This document shows, piece after piece, positions 54,286-63,883 of a DNA stretch of 64,000 bases. The position numbers were made by a program, and so were the translations under genes. The notes under the pieces were generated by a model, which was not told the origin of the DNA, made no database searches, and worked only from the letters and a program-made list of their open reading frames with translations. The stretch is from assembly GCF_013314975.1 (NCBI RefSeq), contig NZ_JABTYH010000002.1, forward strand, positions 62,001-126,000. Reading direction: 5' to 3'. This DNA is from Pseudarthrobacter oxydans (GTDB taxonomy: Bacteria; Actinomycetota; Actinomycetes; Actinomycetales; Micrococcaceae). Numbering within the stretch: the first letter of the stretch is position 1; every line of letters starts with the position of its first letter.

Positions 54286-54803
54286 TGGCCCGCCTCATCG
54301 CTCCGGACGCACGCTTCCACTCCTCTTGGCTGGAGGCGGCCGCCGAATTTGAGGGCCTCCGCCAGGACGGCGCGGGCGCAGACAGCTGGCCGCTGGAAGA
54401 ACTGCAGGATCCCGGGGCTTTCAGCCGCTTCGTCGAGGCCCTCGTCAAGGATGCGCTGCCTGAAAGCCCGCGGAAGCCGGGGTACGTGCCCTGCACCTAC
54501 CTGTGGATCGTTGAGGGCGGCACGTTCCTTGGCTCACTCGCCATCAGGCACGAGCTGAACGACTTCCTCCTCAACGAGGGCGGGCACATCGGCTACAGCG
54601 TCAGGCCCTCCGCACGGCGCCACGGCCATGCAGCCAAGGCGCTGGCCGATGCCCTGCCGATCGCCCGGGAACTCGGAATCCAACGGGTACTCCTCACCTG
54701 CGATGAGGACAACGCAGGCTCCCGGGCGACCATCGAAAAGAACGGCGGCAGCTACGAGGACACCCGCAACGGCAAGCGCCGCTACTGGATCGACACCGCG
54801 TAG
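54285..54803 (+). CDS. GNAT family N-acetyltransferase
   Basis: A 172-aa GNAT enzyme: GGTFLGSLAIRHELNDFL, IGYSVRPSARRHGHAAKAL (acetyl-CoA loop, with RHGHA in place of the usual RGxGxA) and VLLTCDEDNAGSRATIEKNGG. ATG 54285 overlaps the preceding stop by one base (TGATG), so translation is coupled to the GH15 gene. Substrate not identifiable. Confidence 0.78.
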   Translation: MARLIAPDARFHSSWLEAAAEFEGLRQDGAGADSWPLEELQDPGAFSRFVEALVKDALPESPRKPGYVPCTYLWIVEGGTFLGSLAIRHELNDFLLNEGGHIGYSVRPSARRHGHAAKALADALPIARELGIQRVLLTCDEDNAGSRATIEKNGGSYEDTRNGKRRYWIDTA

Positions 54804-54812
54804 CGCGAAACC

Positions 54813-55580
54813 CTACCCCGCCGGCCGCAGCGACGTGATCATCCGCTTGATATCCCGGTACTCCTGCGTCCCCGCGTACAGCTTCGCTTTCTGCAGGTAC
54901 GGCAGCGACGGATCACCCGGCGTCCGGTTGAGTTCCGGGTTGTAGAACGCCCCGAACGTGGCGGCATTGGGCGGCCACGTGAAGAAGTGGAACATATAGC
55001 AGGCTGACTCTCCCTCGGGGTGCGGTGCGGACGTGATGCCGTAGACCGCAGCGGGGGTATCCGGCGGGCCTGCGGCGGTTTCGTTGCCGCGCGTTTCGAA
55101 GGTATAATGCGGAACCGTGCCGTACTGGGCCAGTTGCGGCATCTCCTGCGATTCCAGAACCTCGTAGGGGTACTTTTCGGTGCAGGTAGAGCCGGTGGCC
55201 ATGTTGGTGCGAAGCGTCGCCAGCAGTCGGCCATCCTCGCTGGTCACCTCGGCGAATGCCCCGCCGCCCTCGGCCAATTCCCCGGCCGGGTCCTTGATGT
55301 TCCAGGTAGACGGAAGGTCGAAGGACAGATCACCGGCCGCCGTGGTGTAGGTGGTCCAGGAAGCCGACGCCGGTGCAGTTGCCGTTGGGCTGCCTGGGGC
55401 GGCGCTCGGTGACTCTGCCGCCGTCGTCGTTTCCGTGGGTACTGGCGTGGCGCTTGCGCTGACGGAAGCGCCCGACGGCGTCGCCTGCGGTGGGTTGGCC
55501 GGCCCACCGCAGGCGGTGAGCAGCGAAAGTGAAAGAAGTACTGCCGGGGTTACCGCGCCGGGCCACGCTGACCGCCGCAT
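54813..55580 (-). CDS. Putative lipoprotein of unknown function
   Basis: A 255-aa lipoprotein with lipobox LTAC (Cys about 24), a long Ala/Ser/Thr/Pro linker to about residue 75, and a globular part starting WTTYTTAAGDLSFDLPSTW, with FHFFTWPPNAATFGAFYNP and a final EYRDIKRMITSLRP. The pattern resembles exported proteins of the PsbP/LpqN-like kind that assess a fit-to-Gaussian 'DLSFDLP' beta sheet, but I cannot assign a family. Convergent with the GNAT gene (9 nt apart). Confidence 0.7.
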   Translation of the reverse strand: MRRSAWPGAVTPAVLLSLSLLTACGGPANPPQATPSGASVSASATPVPTETTTAAESPSAAPGSPTATAPASASWTTYTTAAGDLSFDLPSTWNIKDPAGELAEGGGAFAEVTSEDGRLLATLRTNMATGSTCTEKYPYEVLESQEMPQLAQYGTVPHYTFETRGNETAAGPPDTPAAVYGITSAPHPEGESACYMFHFFTWPPNAATFGAFYNPELNRTPGDPSLPYLQKAKLYAGTQEYRDIKRMITSLRPAG

Positions 55581-55723
55581 TTCCGCCTCCTCGAGGGCTG
55601 TTTGTGATGCCTCAATTCTGAGCCCGCGCCGCAGCCCGGGACCCGTTAGTCAACCCATTGGCGCCAAACTGTTGCCCTCGTAACGAAACTGCCCCGGCGG
55701 CCCCGGCCACCCGCCGTCGGAGG

Positions 55724-56977
55724 TCACGTCCCCTTCAACGCGCCCTGCCGCGCAGGCTGCTTCGGCGAGCGGATGGCCACGATGGTGAACACAAACGCAA
55801 CGACGGCCGTGACCACCAGCAGCATCAGGCCGATGAAATAGCTGTTGTCAGCTGCGTTGTAGGTGGCGCCCATGACCAGCGGCGGGAAGTAGCCGCCCAT
55901 CCCGCCGGCCGCGCTGACAATGCCGCTGATGCTGCCCACCTTGCCGGCCGGCGCAAGCCTGCCCACCCAGGCGAACACGCCTCCGGTGCCCAGGCCCAGT
56001 GCTGAGGCCATCGCCACGAAGGTGAGGCCGGCCGGGATCTCGCCGTCGGGCCGGAGGTTCACGATGAACGCCAGGACCGCAATGCCCGCCAGCGACGAGA
56101 GCACCACCGGCTTGGACCCGATCCGGTCCGCCAGCACTCCCCCGATGGGCCGGAACAGGACCGCTGCCAGGGCAAAGCCTGCGGTGCGGGTGCCGGCAGC
56201 CGTGGGATCGAACTGGTAAATGTCACGGAGGTAGGTGGGGAGATAGGTGGCGAAGGAAACGAACCCGCCAAAAACGAGCGCGTAAAGGAAGCACAGCTTC
56301 CAGGTGACGGCCAGCCCGGCCGCGTCCTTGAGCTTGGGGATCACCGGGGCCGTGTTTGCGTGCCAGTCCGGAGACTCCTTCAGGTTGAACCAGATCACGG
56401 CCCCCATGACCACCAGCAGCCCCGCGATCAGCAGGTGCGTGGGCAGGTAGCCGATCCAGTTGACCAGCCGCGGGGTCAGGAAGGCCGCCAGCGCGGTCCC
56501 GCCCATCCCGGCGCCAAAAACGCCCGTGGCGAAGCCGCGCCGTGAGGGCTCATACCAGGCAGAAACGAAGGGGATTCCGACGGCGAACACGGTCCCTGCC
56601 ACGCCCAGGAGCAGGCCGGCACCGAGCACCAAGGCATAGGAACCGAGGGTGCCGCCGAGGGCCACCAGCAGCACCGGCGGAACGCTCCCCAGCAGGACAA
56701 ACGTGAACATGGCCCGGCCGCCGAACCGGTCCGTCATGGCGCCCACCACGATCCGGCCGAGCGATCCCACAAAGATCGGCATGGCCACCAGCACGGCGGT
56801 GGCGGTGGAGTTCAAACCCATTTCCTGGGTGTAGCGGGCACCCAGCGGCGCCACGATGTTCCACGCCCAGAACGCCGTGACCGAGGCGGCAGTGGCCAGG
56901 GCCAGGTTCCGTCCCTTGCCGGGGTGGGAGGTCTCAGCGGGGGCGGAGGTTCCGGTGGGCGGCGCGGATTCAGTCAT
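55724..56977 (-). CDS. narK: Nitrate/nitrite transporter
   Basis: A 417-aa major facilitator with twelve membrane segments and the nitrate-signature-like glycine-rich stretches GVFGAGMGGTALAAF and SAAGGMGGYFPPLVMG. It imports nitrate or exchanges it for nitrite for the reductase encoded upstream. Last gene of the nar operon, 12 nt after narI, with AGGAG upstream of ATG 56977. Confidence 0.88.
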   Translation of the reverse strand: MTESAPPTGTSAPAETSHPGKGRNLALATAASVTAFWAWNIVAPLGARYTQEMGLNSTATAVLVAMPIFVGSLGRIVVGAMTDRFGGRAMFTFVLLGSVPPVLLVALGGTLGSYALVLGAGLLLGVAGTVFAVGIPFVSAWYEPSRRGFATGVFGAGMGGTALAAFLTPRLVNWIGYLPTHLLIAGLLVVMGAVIWFNLKESPDWHANTAPVIPKLKDAAGLAVTWKLCFLYALVFGGFVSFATYLPTYLRDIYQFDPTAAGTRTAGFALAAVLFRPIGGVLADRIGSKPVVLSSLAGIAVLAFIVNLRPDGEIPAGLTFVAMASALGLGTGGVFAWVGRLAPAGKVGSISGIVSAAGGMGGYFPPLVMGATYNAADNSYFIGLMLLVVTAVVAFVFTIVAIRSPKQPARQGALKGT

Positions 56978-56989
56978 CTTCTTCTCCTC

Positions 56990-57856
56990 TCACCGGTTCC
57001 GCGTGTCCCGGTCCTGGGTTCCGACCGCGGACCAGCCTCGCTTCGCAGCGGGGGCGTTGGGGTTCTGGGCGGCAGTGGTTACGGACCTGCTTCCGGCCCC
57101 GGCACGCGCGCGCCCGCCCGTCCGGCCGCCGTCGCGGTCCCTGGAGCGGTACACAATGTACGGGCGGAAGAGGTAGTGGAACGGCGCGGTGAAGGCGTGG
57201 ACCAACCGCGTGAACGGCCAGATGATGAACAGCGCCATCCCCACCAGCGTGTGCAGGTGGAAGGAGAACGGCGCGGCAGCCATGGCCGCGATGTCCGGCT
57301 GGAAGATGAACAGCGACCGGAACCATGGCGCCACGGTTTCGCGGTAATTGTGCCCGTGCCCGCCCTCGAACACGCTGGCTAGGGTGGTCCACAAACCAAA
57401 CACGATGGCTGCCGTGAGCACCACGTACATGGCCTTGTCGTTCTTGGTGGTGGCCATAAACACCGGCCCCGTGGTGCGCCGCCGGTAGATCAGCAGCACG
57501 ATCCCGCCCAGGGTCCCGATGCCGGCGATCCCGCCAACAAACAGGGCGTTGAAGTGGTAGAAATCCTGGCTCATCCCCACCGCTTCCGTCCAGGACTTCG
57601 GGATAACCAGCCCGAAGAAGTGCCCGGCAATCACGGCGAGCAGGCCGAAGTGGAACAGCGGCGAGGCGATCCGCAGCAGTTTCGATTCATAGAGCTGGGA
57701 GGACCTGGTGGTCCAGCCGAACTGGTCGTACTTGTAGCGCCAGATCAGCCCGCCCACCAGGACCACCACCATGACGTAGGGCAGGACGCCCCACAAGACA
57801 ATGTCCAGGGCAGAGAGTTCGACGGCGGCACCGGGCTGTGCTTCCAACGTCACCAT
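56990..57856 (-). CDS. narI: Respiratory nitrate reductase gamma subunit (cytochrome b)
   Basis: A 288-aa membrane subunit with five helices. Heme-b ligand His residues are visible in SPLFHFGLLAVIAGHFFGL and FSFHLHTLVGMAL...TRLVHAF. It takes electrons from menaquinol and passes them to NarH. A basic C-terminal tail of about 55 residues extends beyond the usual length. It starts 2 nt after narJ. Confidence 0.93.
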   Translation of the reverse strand: MVTLEAQPGAAVELSALDIVLWGVLPYVMVVVLVGGLIWRYKYDQFGWTTRSSQLYESKLLRIASPLFHFGLLAVIAGHFFGLVIPKSWTEAVGMSQDFYHFNALFVGGIAGIGTLGGIVLLIYRRRTTGPVFMATTKNDKAMYVVLTAAIVFGLWTTLASVFEGGHGHNYRETVAPWFRSLFIFQPDIAAMAAAPFSFHLHTLVGMALFIIWPFTRLVHAFTAPFHYLFRPYIVYRSRDRDGGRTGGRARAGAGSRSVTTAAQNPNAPAAKRGWSAVGTQDRDTRNR

Positions 57857-57858
57857 GG

Positions 57859-58479
57859 TCAGGCCCCCTTCACGGGCAACAGGCGCGGATCGTAGGGGTC
57901 AAGGCCAACCGCCTCCGTGGGCGGCCCGTAGCCTGCCATCCGCATCACGGCCTGTTCATCCGCCGGCGACTTTCCGGGCAGCGTGGCGCAGATGGCCGCC
58001 AGGATCCTGGCGTGCGGAAGCTTGTCCCGGAGCAGCCCGAACTTCAGCATCTCCAGGCTCGGCCGGTACCGGATCAGCAGCTCCCGCCCTGCGGCGAAGT
58101 CCACCAGCGCGGTGTACTCGAGCACCATGGGCAGGTAGTCCGGCAACTCCCCCTGGGTGTCCACCAGGATGTCGCTTTGCCGGTAGGCCTTCTTGAAGCT
58201 GCCCAGCACTTCGCCGCGGCGCCGGGTGTCCCCGTCCGTCCAGTAGCTCAGGTGCAGGGCGTGGCGCCTGCTGAGGTCGAACTCCCGCACATAGTGCGCC
58301 TGTGCCTCCATCAGCGGCGTGGCTTCCAGCGCGTCCAGCACCTCCTGGAAGGGTTCGACGGCGCCCGGGAACTCCGCGAGCGCGGCGCGCATGAGCGGGA
58401 CCTTGCCCAGGAGGTCCTGGTCCGGGTAGGACAGGCACCACGCACCGGCCATGTACACCACCTGGTCGCGGCGGCTCAC
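57859..58479 (-). CDS. narJ: Nitrate reductase assembly chaperone
   Basis: A 206-aa NarJ/TorD-family chaperone needed for inserting the molybdenum cofactor in NarG: AWCLSYPDQDLLGKVPLMRAAL, YVREFDLSRRHALHLSYWTDGD and PDYLPMVLEYTAL. GTG start overlaps the narH stop (GTGA). Confidence 0.92.
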   Translation of the reverse strand: MSRRDQVVYMAGAWCLSYPDQDLLGKVPLMRAALAEFPGAVEPFQEVLDALEATPLMEAQAHYVREFDLSRRHALHLSYWTDGDTRRRGEVLGSFKKAYRQSDILVDTQGELPDYLPMVLEYTALVDFAAGRELLIRYRPSLEMLKFGLLRDKLPHARILAAICATLPGKSPADEQAVMRMAGYGPPTEAVGLDPYDPRLLPVKGA

Positions 58480-60170
58480 GGCTGGTCCTCCGCCGCGGCC
58501 AGGGTCCCCGGTTCGGGCCCCTTGTCCGGGAAGAGCCCCGGCGGAGCCCCGCGGCCGTCCCAGTTCAGCAGGTTCACCCTGCCCTTCAGGCTGGTTCCGG
58601 CTGATACCTCGTCGCTGGTCTGCCTGTCGCGCAGGGCGTTGAACGTGTCCACCGCAACCGGCACCGGCCTGCCGCTTGCCTCACCGAAAGGCGAGGAATC
58701 CTGCATGCCCGGGCCGCCGTCGAAATCCAGCGAGCAGCCCATCTCCTCCAGGTCATGCGCCTGCTCCACGTGCGCCTTGGGAATGACGTACCGCTCGTCG
58801 TACTTGGCGATGGCCATCAGCCGGTACATCTCGTACATGGTCTGCCCGTCCATGCCCACGGCCTCGGCGATGGACTCGTCCGGGTCGTTGCCCAGGCTGA
58901 TGCCGCGCATGAACGCACGCATGGCCGCAAGCTTCTTCAGCACCGCGGTGACCCGGTCCGCGTCCCCGGCGGTGAAGAGCTCGGCGAGGTACTCCACCGG
59001 AATGCGCAGCGCATCAATGGCGCCGAACAGGTTGCCGTGGTCCTCGCCGTCGTGCCCCTGGTCCCGCAGCAGGTCCACCACCGGGGACAGCGGCGGCACG
59101 TACCAGACCATCGGCATGGTTCGGTACTCCGGGTGCAGCGGCAGGGCCACCTTGTACACCTTGGCCAGGGCGTACACCGGCGAGCGCCGGGCGGCGTCGA
59201 TCCAGTCCTCCGGGATATCCTGCGCCCGGGCCTCCGCCTGGACGGCGGGATCGTTCGGGTCCAGCAGGACGTCCATCTGGGCGTCGTAGAGTTCCTGCGG
59301 GTCGGTGACGGACGCCGCCGCGGTGACCGCATCGGCGTCGTACAGAAACAGCCCAAGGTACCGCAGCCTGCCCACGCAGGTCTCCGAGCACACCGTGGGA
59401 ATCCCCACCTCCACCCGCGGATAGCAGAAGGTGCACTTCTCGGCCTTGCCGGTCTTGTGGTTGAAGTAGATCTTCTTGTACGGGCAGCCGGTGACGCACT
59501 GCCGCCAGCCGCGGCACTTGTCCTGGTCCACCAGCACAATCCCGTCCTCCACCCGCTTGTAAATGGCGCCGGAGGGGCAGGAGGCCATGCAGGACGGGTT
59601 CAGGCAGTGCTCGCAGATCCGCGGCAGGTAGAACATGAAGGTCTGCTCGTACGCGAACTTGATCTTGTCCTCTGACTCGCGCCGGACTTTCTCCACCAGC
59701 GGGTCCAGGTGGCCGTTCTCCGCGGAGCCGCCCAGGTTGTCGTCCCAGTTCGCGGACCAGGTGACCTTGGTGTCCTCCCCCGTGATCAGGGATTTGGGCC
59801 GGGCTACCGGGAAGTCGTCGCCGAGGGGCGCGTCCACCAGGGTTTTGTAGTCGTACGTCCAGGGCTCGTAGTAGTCCTTGAGCTCGGGCTGGACCGGGCT
59901 GGCGAAGAGCCCGAACATCTTCTTCACCCGGCCGCCGGCCTTCAGGACCAGCTTGCCCCGCTTGTTCAGGTCCCAGCCGCCGCGCCATTTGTCCTGGTCC
60001 TCGTACCGGCGCGGGTACCCCTGGCCGGGCCGGGTTTCCACGTTGTTGAACCAGACGTACTCGGTGCCCGCCCGGTTGGTCCACGCCTGCTTGCAGGTGA
60101 CCGAACACGTGTGGCAGCCGATGCACTTGTCCAGGTTCATCACCATGCCCATTTGAGCCATGACCCTCAT
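58476..60170 (-). CDS. narH: Respiratory nitrate reductase beta subunit (Fe-S)
   Basis: A 564-aa iron-sulfur protein carrying the four cluster motifs of NarH: CIGCHTCSVTCK near the N-terminus, CEHCLNPSCMASCP, CRGWRQCVTGCPYKK (with Trp in place of one Cys, as in the 3Fe-4S-type cluster of NarH) and CTFCYPR. It relays electrons from NarI to NarG. ATG 60170 overlaps the narG stop by one base; an ATG at 60161 is also possible. Confidence 0.94.
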   Translation of the reverse strand: MRVMAQMGMVMNLDKCIGCHTCSVTCKQAWTNRAGTEYVWFNNVETRPGQGYPRRYEDQDKWRGGWDLNKRGKLVLKAGGRVKKMFGLFASPVQPELKDYYEPWTYDYKTLVDAPLGDDFPVARPKSLITGEDTKVTWSANWDDNLGGSAENGHLDPLVEKVRRESEDKIKFAYEQTFMFYLPRICEHCLNPSCMASCPSGAIYKRVEDGIVLVDQDKCRGWRQCVTGCPYKKIYFNHKTGKAEKCTFCYPRVEVGIPTVCSETCVGRLRYLGLFLYDADAVTAAASVTDPQELYDAQMDVLLDPNDPAVQAEARAQDIPEDWIDAARRSPVYALAKVYKVALPLHPEYRTMPMVWYVPPLSPVVDLLRDQGHDGEDHGNLFGAIDALRIPVEYLAELFTAGDADRVTAVLKKLAAMRAFMRGISLGNDPDESIAEAVGMDGQTMYEMYRLMAIAKYDERYVIPKAHVEQAHDLEEMGCSLDFDGGPGMQDSSPFGEASGRPVPVAVDTFNALRDRQTSDEVSAGTSLKGRVNLLNWDGRGAPPGLFPDKGPEPGTLAAAEDQP

Positions 60171-63100
60171 CAGTACTGCACCTCCTGTGAGCGGCGGCGG
60201 ACCGTGGCCACCATGTCCCGCTGGTTTCCGGTGGGGCCGAGGTAGTTGAACGCGTACGCCAGCTGGGCGTAGCCGCCAATCAGGTGCGACGGTTTGACCA
60301 GCAGCCTGGTGACGGAGTTGTGGATGCCGCCGCGCCGTCCGGTGGCCTCCGACTTCGGCACGTCGATGGTGCGTTCCTGCGCGTGGTGGACGTACACCAC
60401 ACCCGCGGGCATCCTGTGGCTGACGATCGCCCGGGCCACCAGGACGCCGTTGATGTTCAGGCATTCCACCCAGTCGTTGTCCCGGACCTGGATGGAGTCG
60501 GCGTCGGCCGGGCTCATCCAGACGGTGGGTCCGCCGCGGGACAGCGAGAGCATCAGCAGGTTGTCCTGGTATTCGGAGTGGATGGACCACTTGGAGTGCG
60601 GCGTCAGGTACCGGACCACCACCTCCAGCTGCCCGTTCCGGCCCAGTTTGGGTTCGCCGAAGAGCCGGTGCATGTCCAGCGGCGGCCGGTAGATGGGCAG
60701 CGCCTCCCCGATGTCCGTGATCCAGTCGTGGTCCAGGAAGAAGTGCATGCGGCCGGTGAGGGTGTGGAAGGGTTTGAGGCGCTCGATGTTGATGGTGAAG
60801 GGGGCGTAGCGGCGGCCGCCCGTCTCCGAGCCCGACCATTCGGGCGACGTGATCACCGGCACCGGGGCCGCCTGGGTCTGGGCGAACGTGATGAACTTTT
60901 CCTCGGACCCCTCGGACAGGTCCGCCAGTTTCCGCCCGGTCCGGATCTCCAAATCCTTGAAGCCCTGCACGGACAGCGCACCGTTGGTGGTGCCGGAGAA
61001 GGCCAGGATGGCCTCCGCCATCTTGGCGTCGGTGTCCATGGCCGGGCGGCCGTCCGCGGCGCCCCCGAGCATCACGCCGTTCGAGTGGCTGAGCCGCTGG
61101 AGCGGCCCGGCCAGTTTGTAGGTGACGTTCTTGACGGTGAAGCCCAGCTTGTCCGCAAGGGGCCCGACGGCGGCCAGCTTGTCCGCGATGGTTGTATAGT
61201 CCCGCTCCACCACGGAAAAGACGGGCATGTTCTGCCCCGGCACGGCGGGGATGTCCGGCTTCCGCCAGTCCCGGACCGTCCCGCCGGGCTGGGCGAGCTG
61301 GCCCGGGGTGTCGTGCTGCAGCGGCACGCTCACCAGGTCGCGCCGGATGCCCAGGTGGGTCTTGGCCATCTTCGAAAACTCGCGGGCCAGCAGGTGGAAG
61401 GTGTCAAAGTCGGTCTTGGTTTCCCAGGGCGGGTCGATGGCCGGGGTGAACGCATGCACGAACGGGTGCATGTCCGTGGAGGACAGGTCGTGTTTCTCGT
61501 ACCAGGTGGCGGCGGGGAACACGACGTCGGACAGCAGGGTGGTGGAGGTCATCCGGAAGTCGGCGGAGACCAGCAGGTCCAGCTTCCCTTCCGGCGCCTG
61601 CTCGTGCCATTTCACATTCGTGGGTTTGAGCCCCTCCGCATGGTCCTCGCCCAGGACGTTGTTGTGGGTGCCCAGCAGGTTCCGCAGGAAGTACTCGTTG
61701 CCCTTCGCCGAGGACCCGAAGAGGTTGGAGCGCCACAGGACCAGGGTGCGCGGCCAGTTCTCCGGGGCATCCACGTCCTCGATGGCCGGGTTCAGGGTTC
61801 GGCTCTTGAGTGCGTCCGCGATATAGCTGGGGGTGTCCTTGGCGGTTCCGGCGGCGACGGCGGCCTCCGCCTCGTCGGCGAGGTCCAGGGGGTTGCGGTC
61901 GAACTGCGGGTAAAACGGCATCCATCCAAGCCGCGCGGACTGGGCGATGGCGTCCGCGGTGTGCAGGCCGTCCAGGGCGCCGGTGGACAGCGGGGACTTC
62001 AGCGCATCCGCTGAATATCCGTCCTGGCGCCACTGGTCCGTGTGCATGTACCAGTACCCGGTGCCGATCATGGTGCGCGGCGGCCTGGACCAGTCCAGGG
62101 CATTGGCCAGCGACACCCAGCCGGTGATGGGTCGGGTCTTTTCCTGCCCCACGTAGTGCGCCCAGCCGCCCCCGTTCCGTCCCATGCAGCCGGTCAGCAT
62201 CACCAGCGCCAGGATGGCCCGGTACGTGGTGTCGCCGTGGAACCACTGGCAGATCCCGGCGCCCATGATGATCATGGACCGGCCCCTGGACTGCTCGGCG
62301 TTGCGGGCGAACTCGCGGGCCACCCGGATGCAGGCCTGGGCGGGAACGGACGTGATCTCCTCCTGCCAGGCCGGGGTGTAGGGAGTGGAGGCGTCGTCGT
62401 ACCCGGCGGCCCACTCGCCGGGGAGGCCTTCGCGGCCCACGCCGTACTGCGCGAGCATGAGGTCGAACACCGTGGTGGCCAGCTGGCCTTCCACCTCGAT
62501 GACGGGCACGCCGCGGCGGAGCACGCTGCCGGTGCCGTCCGCCTGCTCGAAGCACGGGAGCAGGATCTCGGCGCTTTCTCCCGAGACCTCCCGCAGCGAC
62601 AGCGCCGGTTCCATCCCCTCGAGGTCCAGGTTCCACCTGCCCTCGCCGCTGCCGGAGTAGCGGAACCCCATGGAACCGTTCGGGACGGCGGGTCGGCCTG
62701 CCTTCTTGTCGAACAGGACGGTGCGGAAGGCAGCGTCCTCAGCCCCGGACTCCGCCGGGATGTCACGCGCGGTGAGGAATTTCGACGGCGTGAGGGCGCC
62801 GTCGTCGCGCTTTTCCAGGCGGACCAGGAACGGCAGGTCCGTGTACTGCTTCACGTAGTCCGTAAAGAAGGGCACCTGCCGGTCCACGAAGAATTCCTTG
62901 AGCGTCACGTGGCCCATGGCCATTGCCAGCGCGGCGTCGGTTCCGGCCTGGGCGGGAAGCCATTCGTCGGCAAACTTGGTGTTGTCCGCATAATCCGGGC
63001 TGACGGTGACCACCTTGGTGCCGCGGTACCGCACCTCGGCCATCCAGTGAGCGTCCGGGGTGCGGGTGACGGGAACGTTGGAGCCCCACATCATGAGGTA

Positions 63101-63883
63101 GCGCGCGTCCCACCAGTCGCCGGACTCGGGCACGTCCGTCTGGTCCCCGAACACCTGCGGGCTGGCCACGGGGAGGTCCGCGTACCAGTCGTAGAAGGAG
63201 GTCATCACGCCGCCGATGAGCTGGATGAAGCGGGTTCCCACCGCGTGCGAAACCATGGACATCGCCGGGATGGGCGAGAAGCCGGCGCAGCGGTCCGGGC
63301 CGTAGGTCTTGATGGTGTTGACGTGCGCGGCGGCGGCAATCTCGATGGCCTCCTGCCAGGACACCCGGACCAGGCCGCCTTTGCCGCGGGCCTGCTGGTA
63401 GCGGCGCCGCTTGTCCGGGTCCGCGGCGATCTCGGCGAAAGCGTGCACAGGGTCGCCAAGCCGGGCCTTCGCCTCGCGGTACATCTCCACCAGGACCCCG
63501 CGGGCGTAGGGAAAGCGGACCCGGGTGGGCGAGTAGGTGTACCAGGAAAAGGCCGCCCCGCGGGGGCAGCCTCGTGGTTCGTATTCAGGGCTGTCCGGCC
63601 CCACCGAGGGGTAGTCGGTCTGCTGGGATTCCCAGGTGATGATGCCGTCCTTGACGTACACCTTCCAGGAGCAGGACCCGGTGCAGTTCACGCCGTGGGT
63701 GGAGCGGACCACTTTGTCGTGGCTCCACCGGTCGCGGTAGAAGATGTCCCCCTTGCGGCCGCCCTCCCGGAAGACTGCCCTGCCGTCGTCGGTCTGGTCC
63801 CACTTCGTGAAAAACCGGCCCACCTTCAGCATTGCATCCGATGCTGCTCCGTCTACCCCCGGGACAAAACTCTCCTCAGCCAT
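60170..63883 (-). CDS. narG: Respiratory nitrate reductase alpha subunit
   Basis: A 1237-aa molybdopterin oxidoreductase that reduces nitrate to nitrite. The N-terminal FS0 cluster motif STHGVNCTGSCSWKV with its His and Cys ligands and the fourth Cys in EPRGCPRGAAF are seen, as are YLMMWGSNVPVTRTPDAHW for the bis-MGD cofactor and the C-terminal GVVYVHHAQER. No Tat signal is present, so it faces the cytoplasm with NarH. First gene of narGHJI-narK. No clear Shine-Dalgarno sequence precedes ATG 63883; the 117 nt up to the window end show no obvious operator. Confidence 0.95.
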   Translation of the reverse strand: MAEESFVPGVDGAASDAMLKVGRFFTKWDQTDDGRAVFREGGRKGDIFYRDRWSHDKVVRSTHGVNCTGSCSWKVYVKDGIITWESQQTDYPSVGPDSPEYEPRGCPRGAAFSWYTYSPTRVRFPYARGVLVEMYREAKARLGDPVHAFAEIAADPDKRRRYQQARGKGGLVRVSWQEAIEIAAAAHVNTIKTYGPDRCAGFSPIPAMSMVSHAVGTRFIQLIGGVMTSFYDWYADLPVASPQVFGDQTDVPESGDWWDARYLMMWGSNVPVTRTPDAHWMAEVRYRGTKVVTVSPDYADNTKFADEWLPAQAGTDAALAMAMGHVTLKEFFVDRQVPFFTDYVKQYTDLPFLVRLEKRDDGALTPSKFLTARDIPAESGAEDAAFRTVLFDKKAGRPAVPNGSMGFRYSGSGEGRWNLDLEGMEPALSLREVSGESAEILLPCFEQADGTGSVLRRGVPVIEVEGQLATTVFDLMLAQYGVGREGLPGEWAAGYDDASTPYTPAWQEEITSVPAQACIRVAREFARNAEQSRGRSMIIMGAGICQWFHGDTTYRAILALVMLTGCMGRNGGGWAHYVGQEKTRPITGWVSLANALDWSRPPRTMIGTGYWYMHTDQWRQDGYSADALKSPLSTGALDGLHTADAIAQSARLGWMPFYPQFDRNPLDLADEAEAAVAAGTAKDTPSYIADALKSRTLNPAIEDVDAPENWPRTLVLWRSNLFGSSAKGNEYFLRNLLGTHNNVLGEDHAEGLKPTNVKWHEQAPEGKLDLLVSADFRMTSTTLLSDVVFPAATWYEKHDLSSTDMHPFVHAFTPAIDPPWETKTDFDTFHLLAREFSKMAKTHLGIRRDLVSVPLQHDTPGQLAQPGGTVRDWRKPDIPAVPGQNMPVFSVVERDYTTIADKLAAVGPLADKLGFTVKNVTYKLAGPLQRLSHSNGVMLGGAADGRPAMDTDAKMAEAILAFSGTTNGALSVQGFKDLEIRTGRKLADLSEGSEEKFITFAQTQAAPVPVITSPEWSGSETGGRRYAPFTINIERLKPFHTLTGRMHFFLDHDWITDIGEALPIYRPPLDMHRLFGEPKLGRNGQLEVVVRYLTPHSKWSIHSEYQDNLLMLSLSRGGPTVWMSPADADSIQVRDNDWVECLNINGVLVARAIVSHRMPAGVVYVHHAQERTIDVPKSEATGRRGGIHNSVTRLLVKPSHLIGGYAQLAYAFNYLGPTGNQRDMVATVRRRSQEVQY

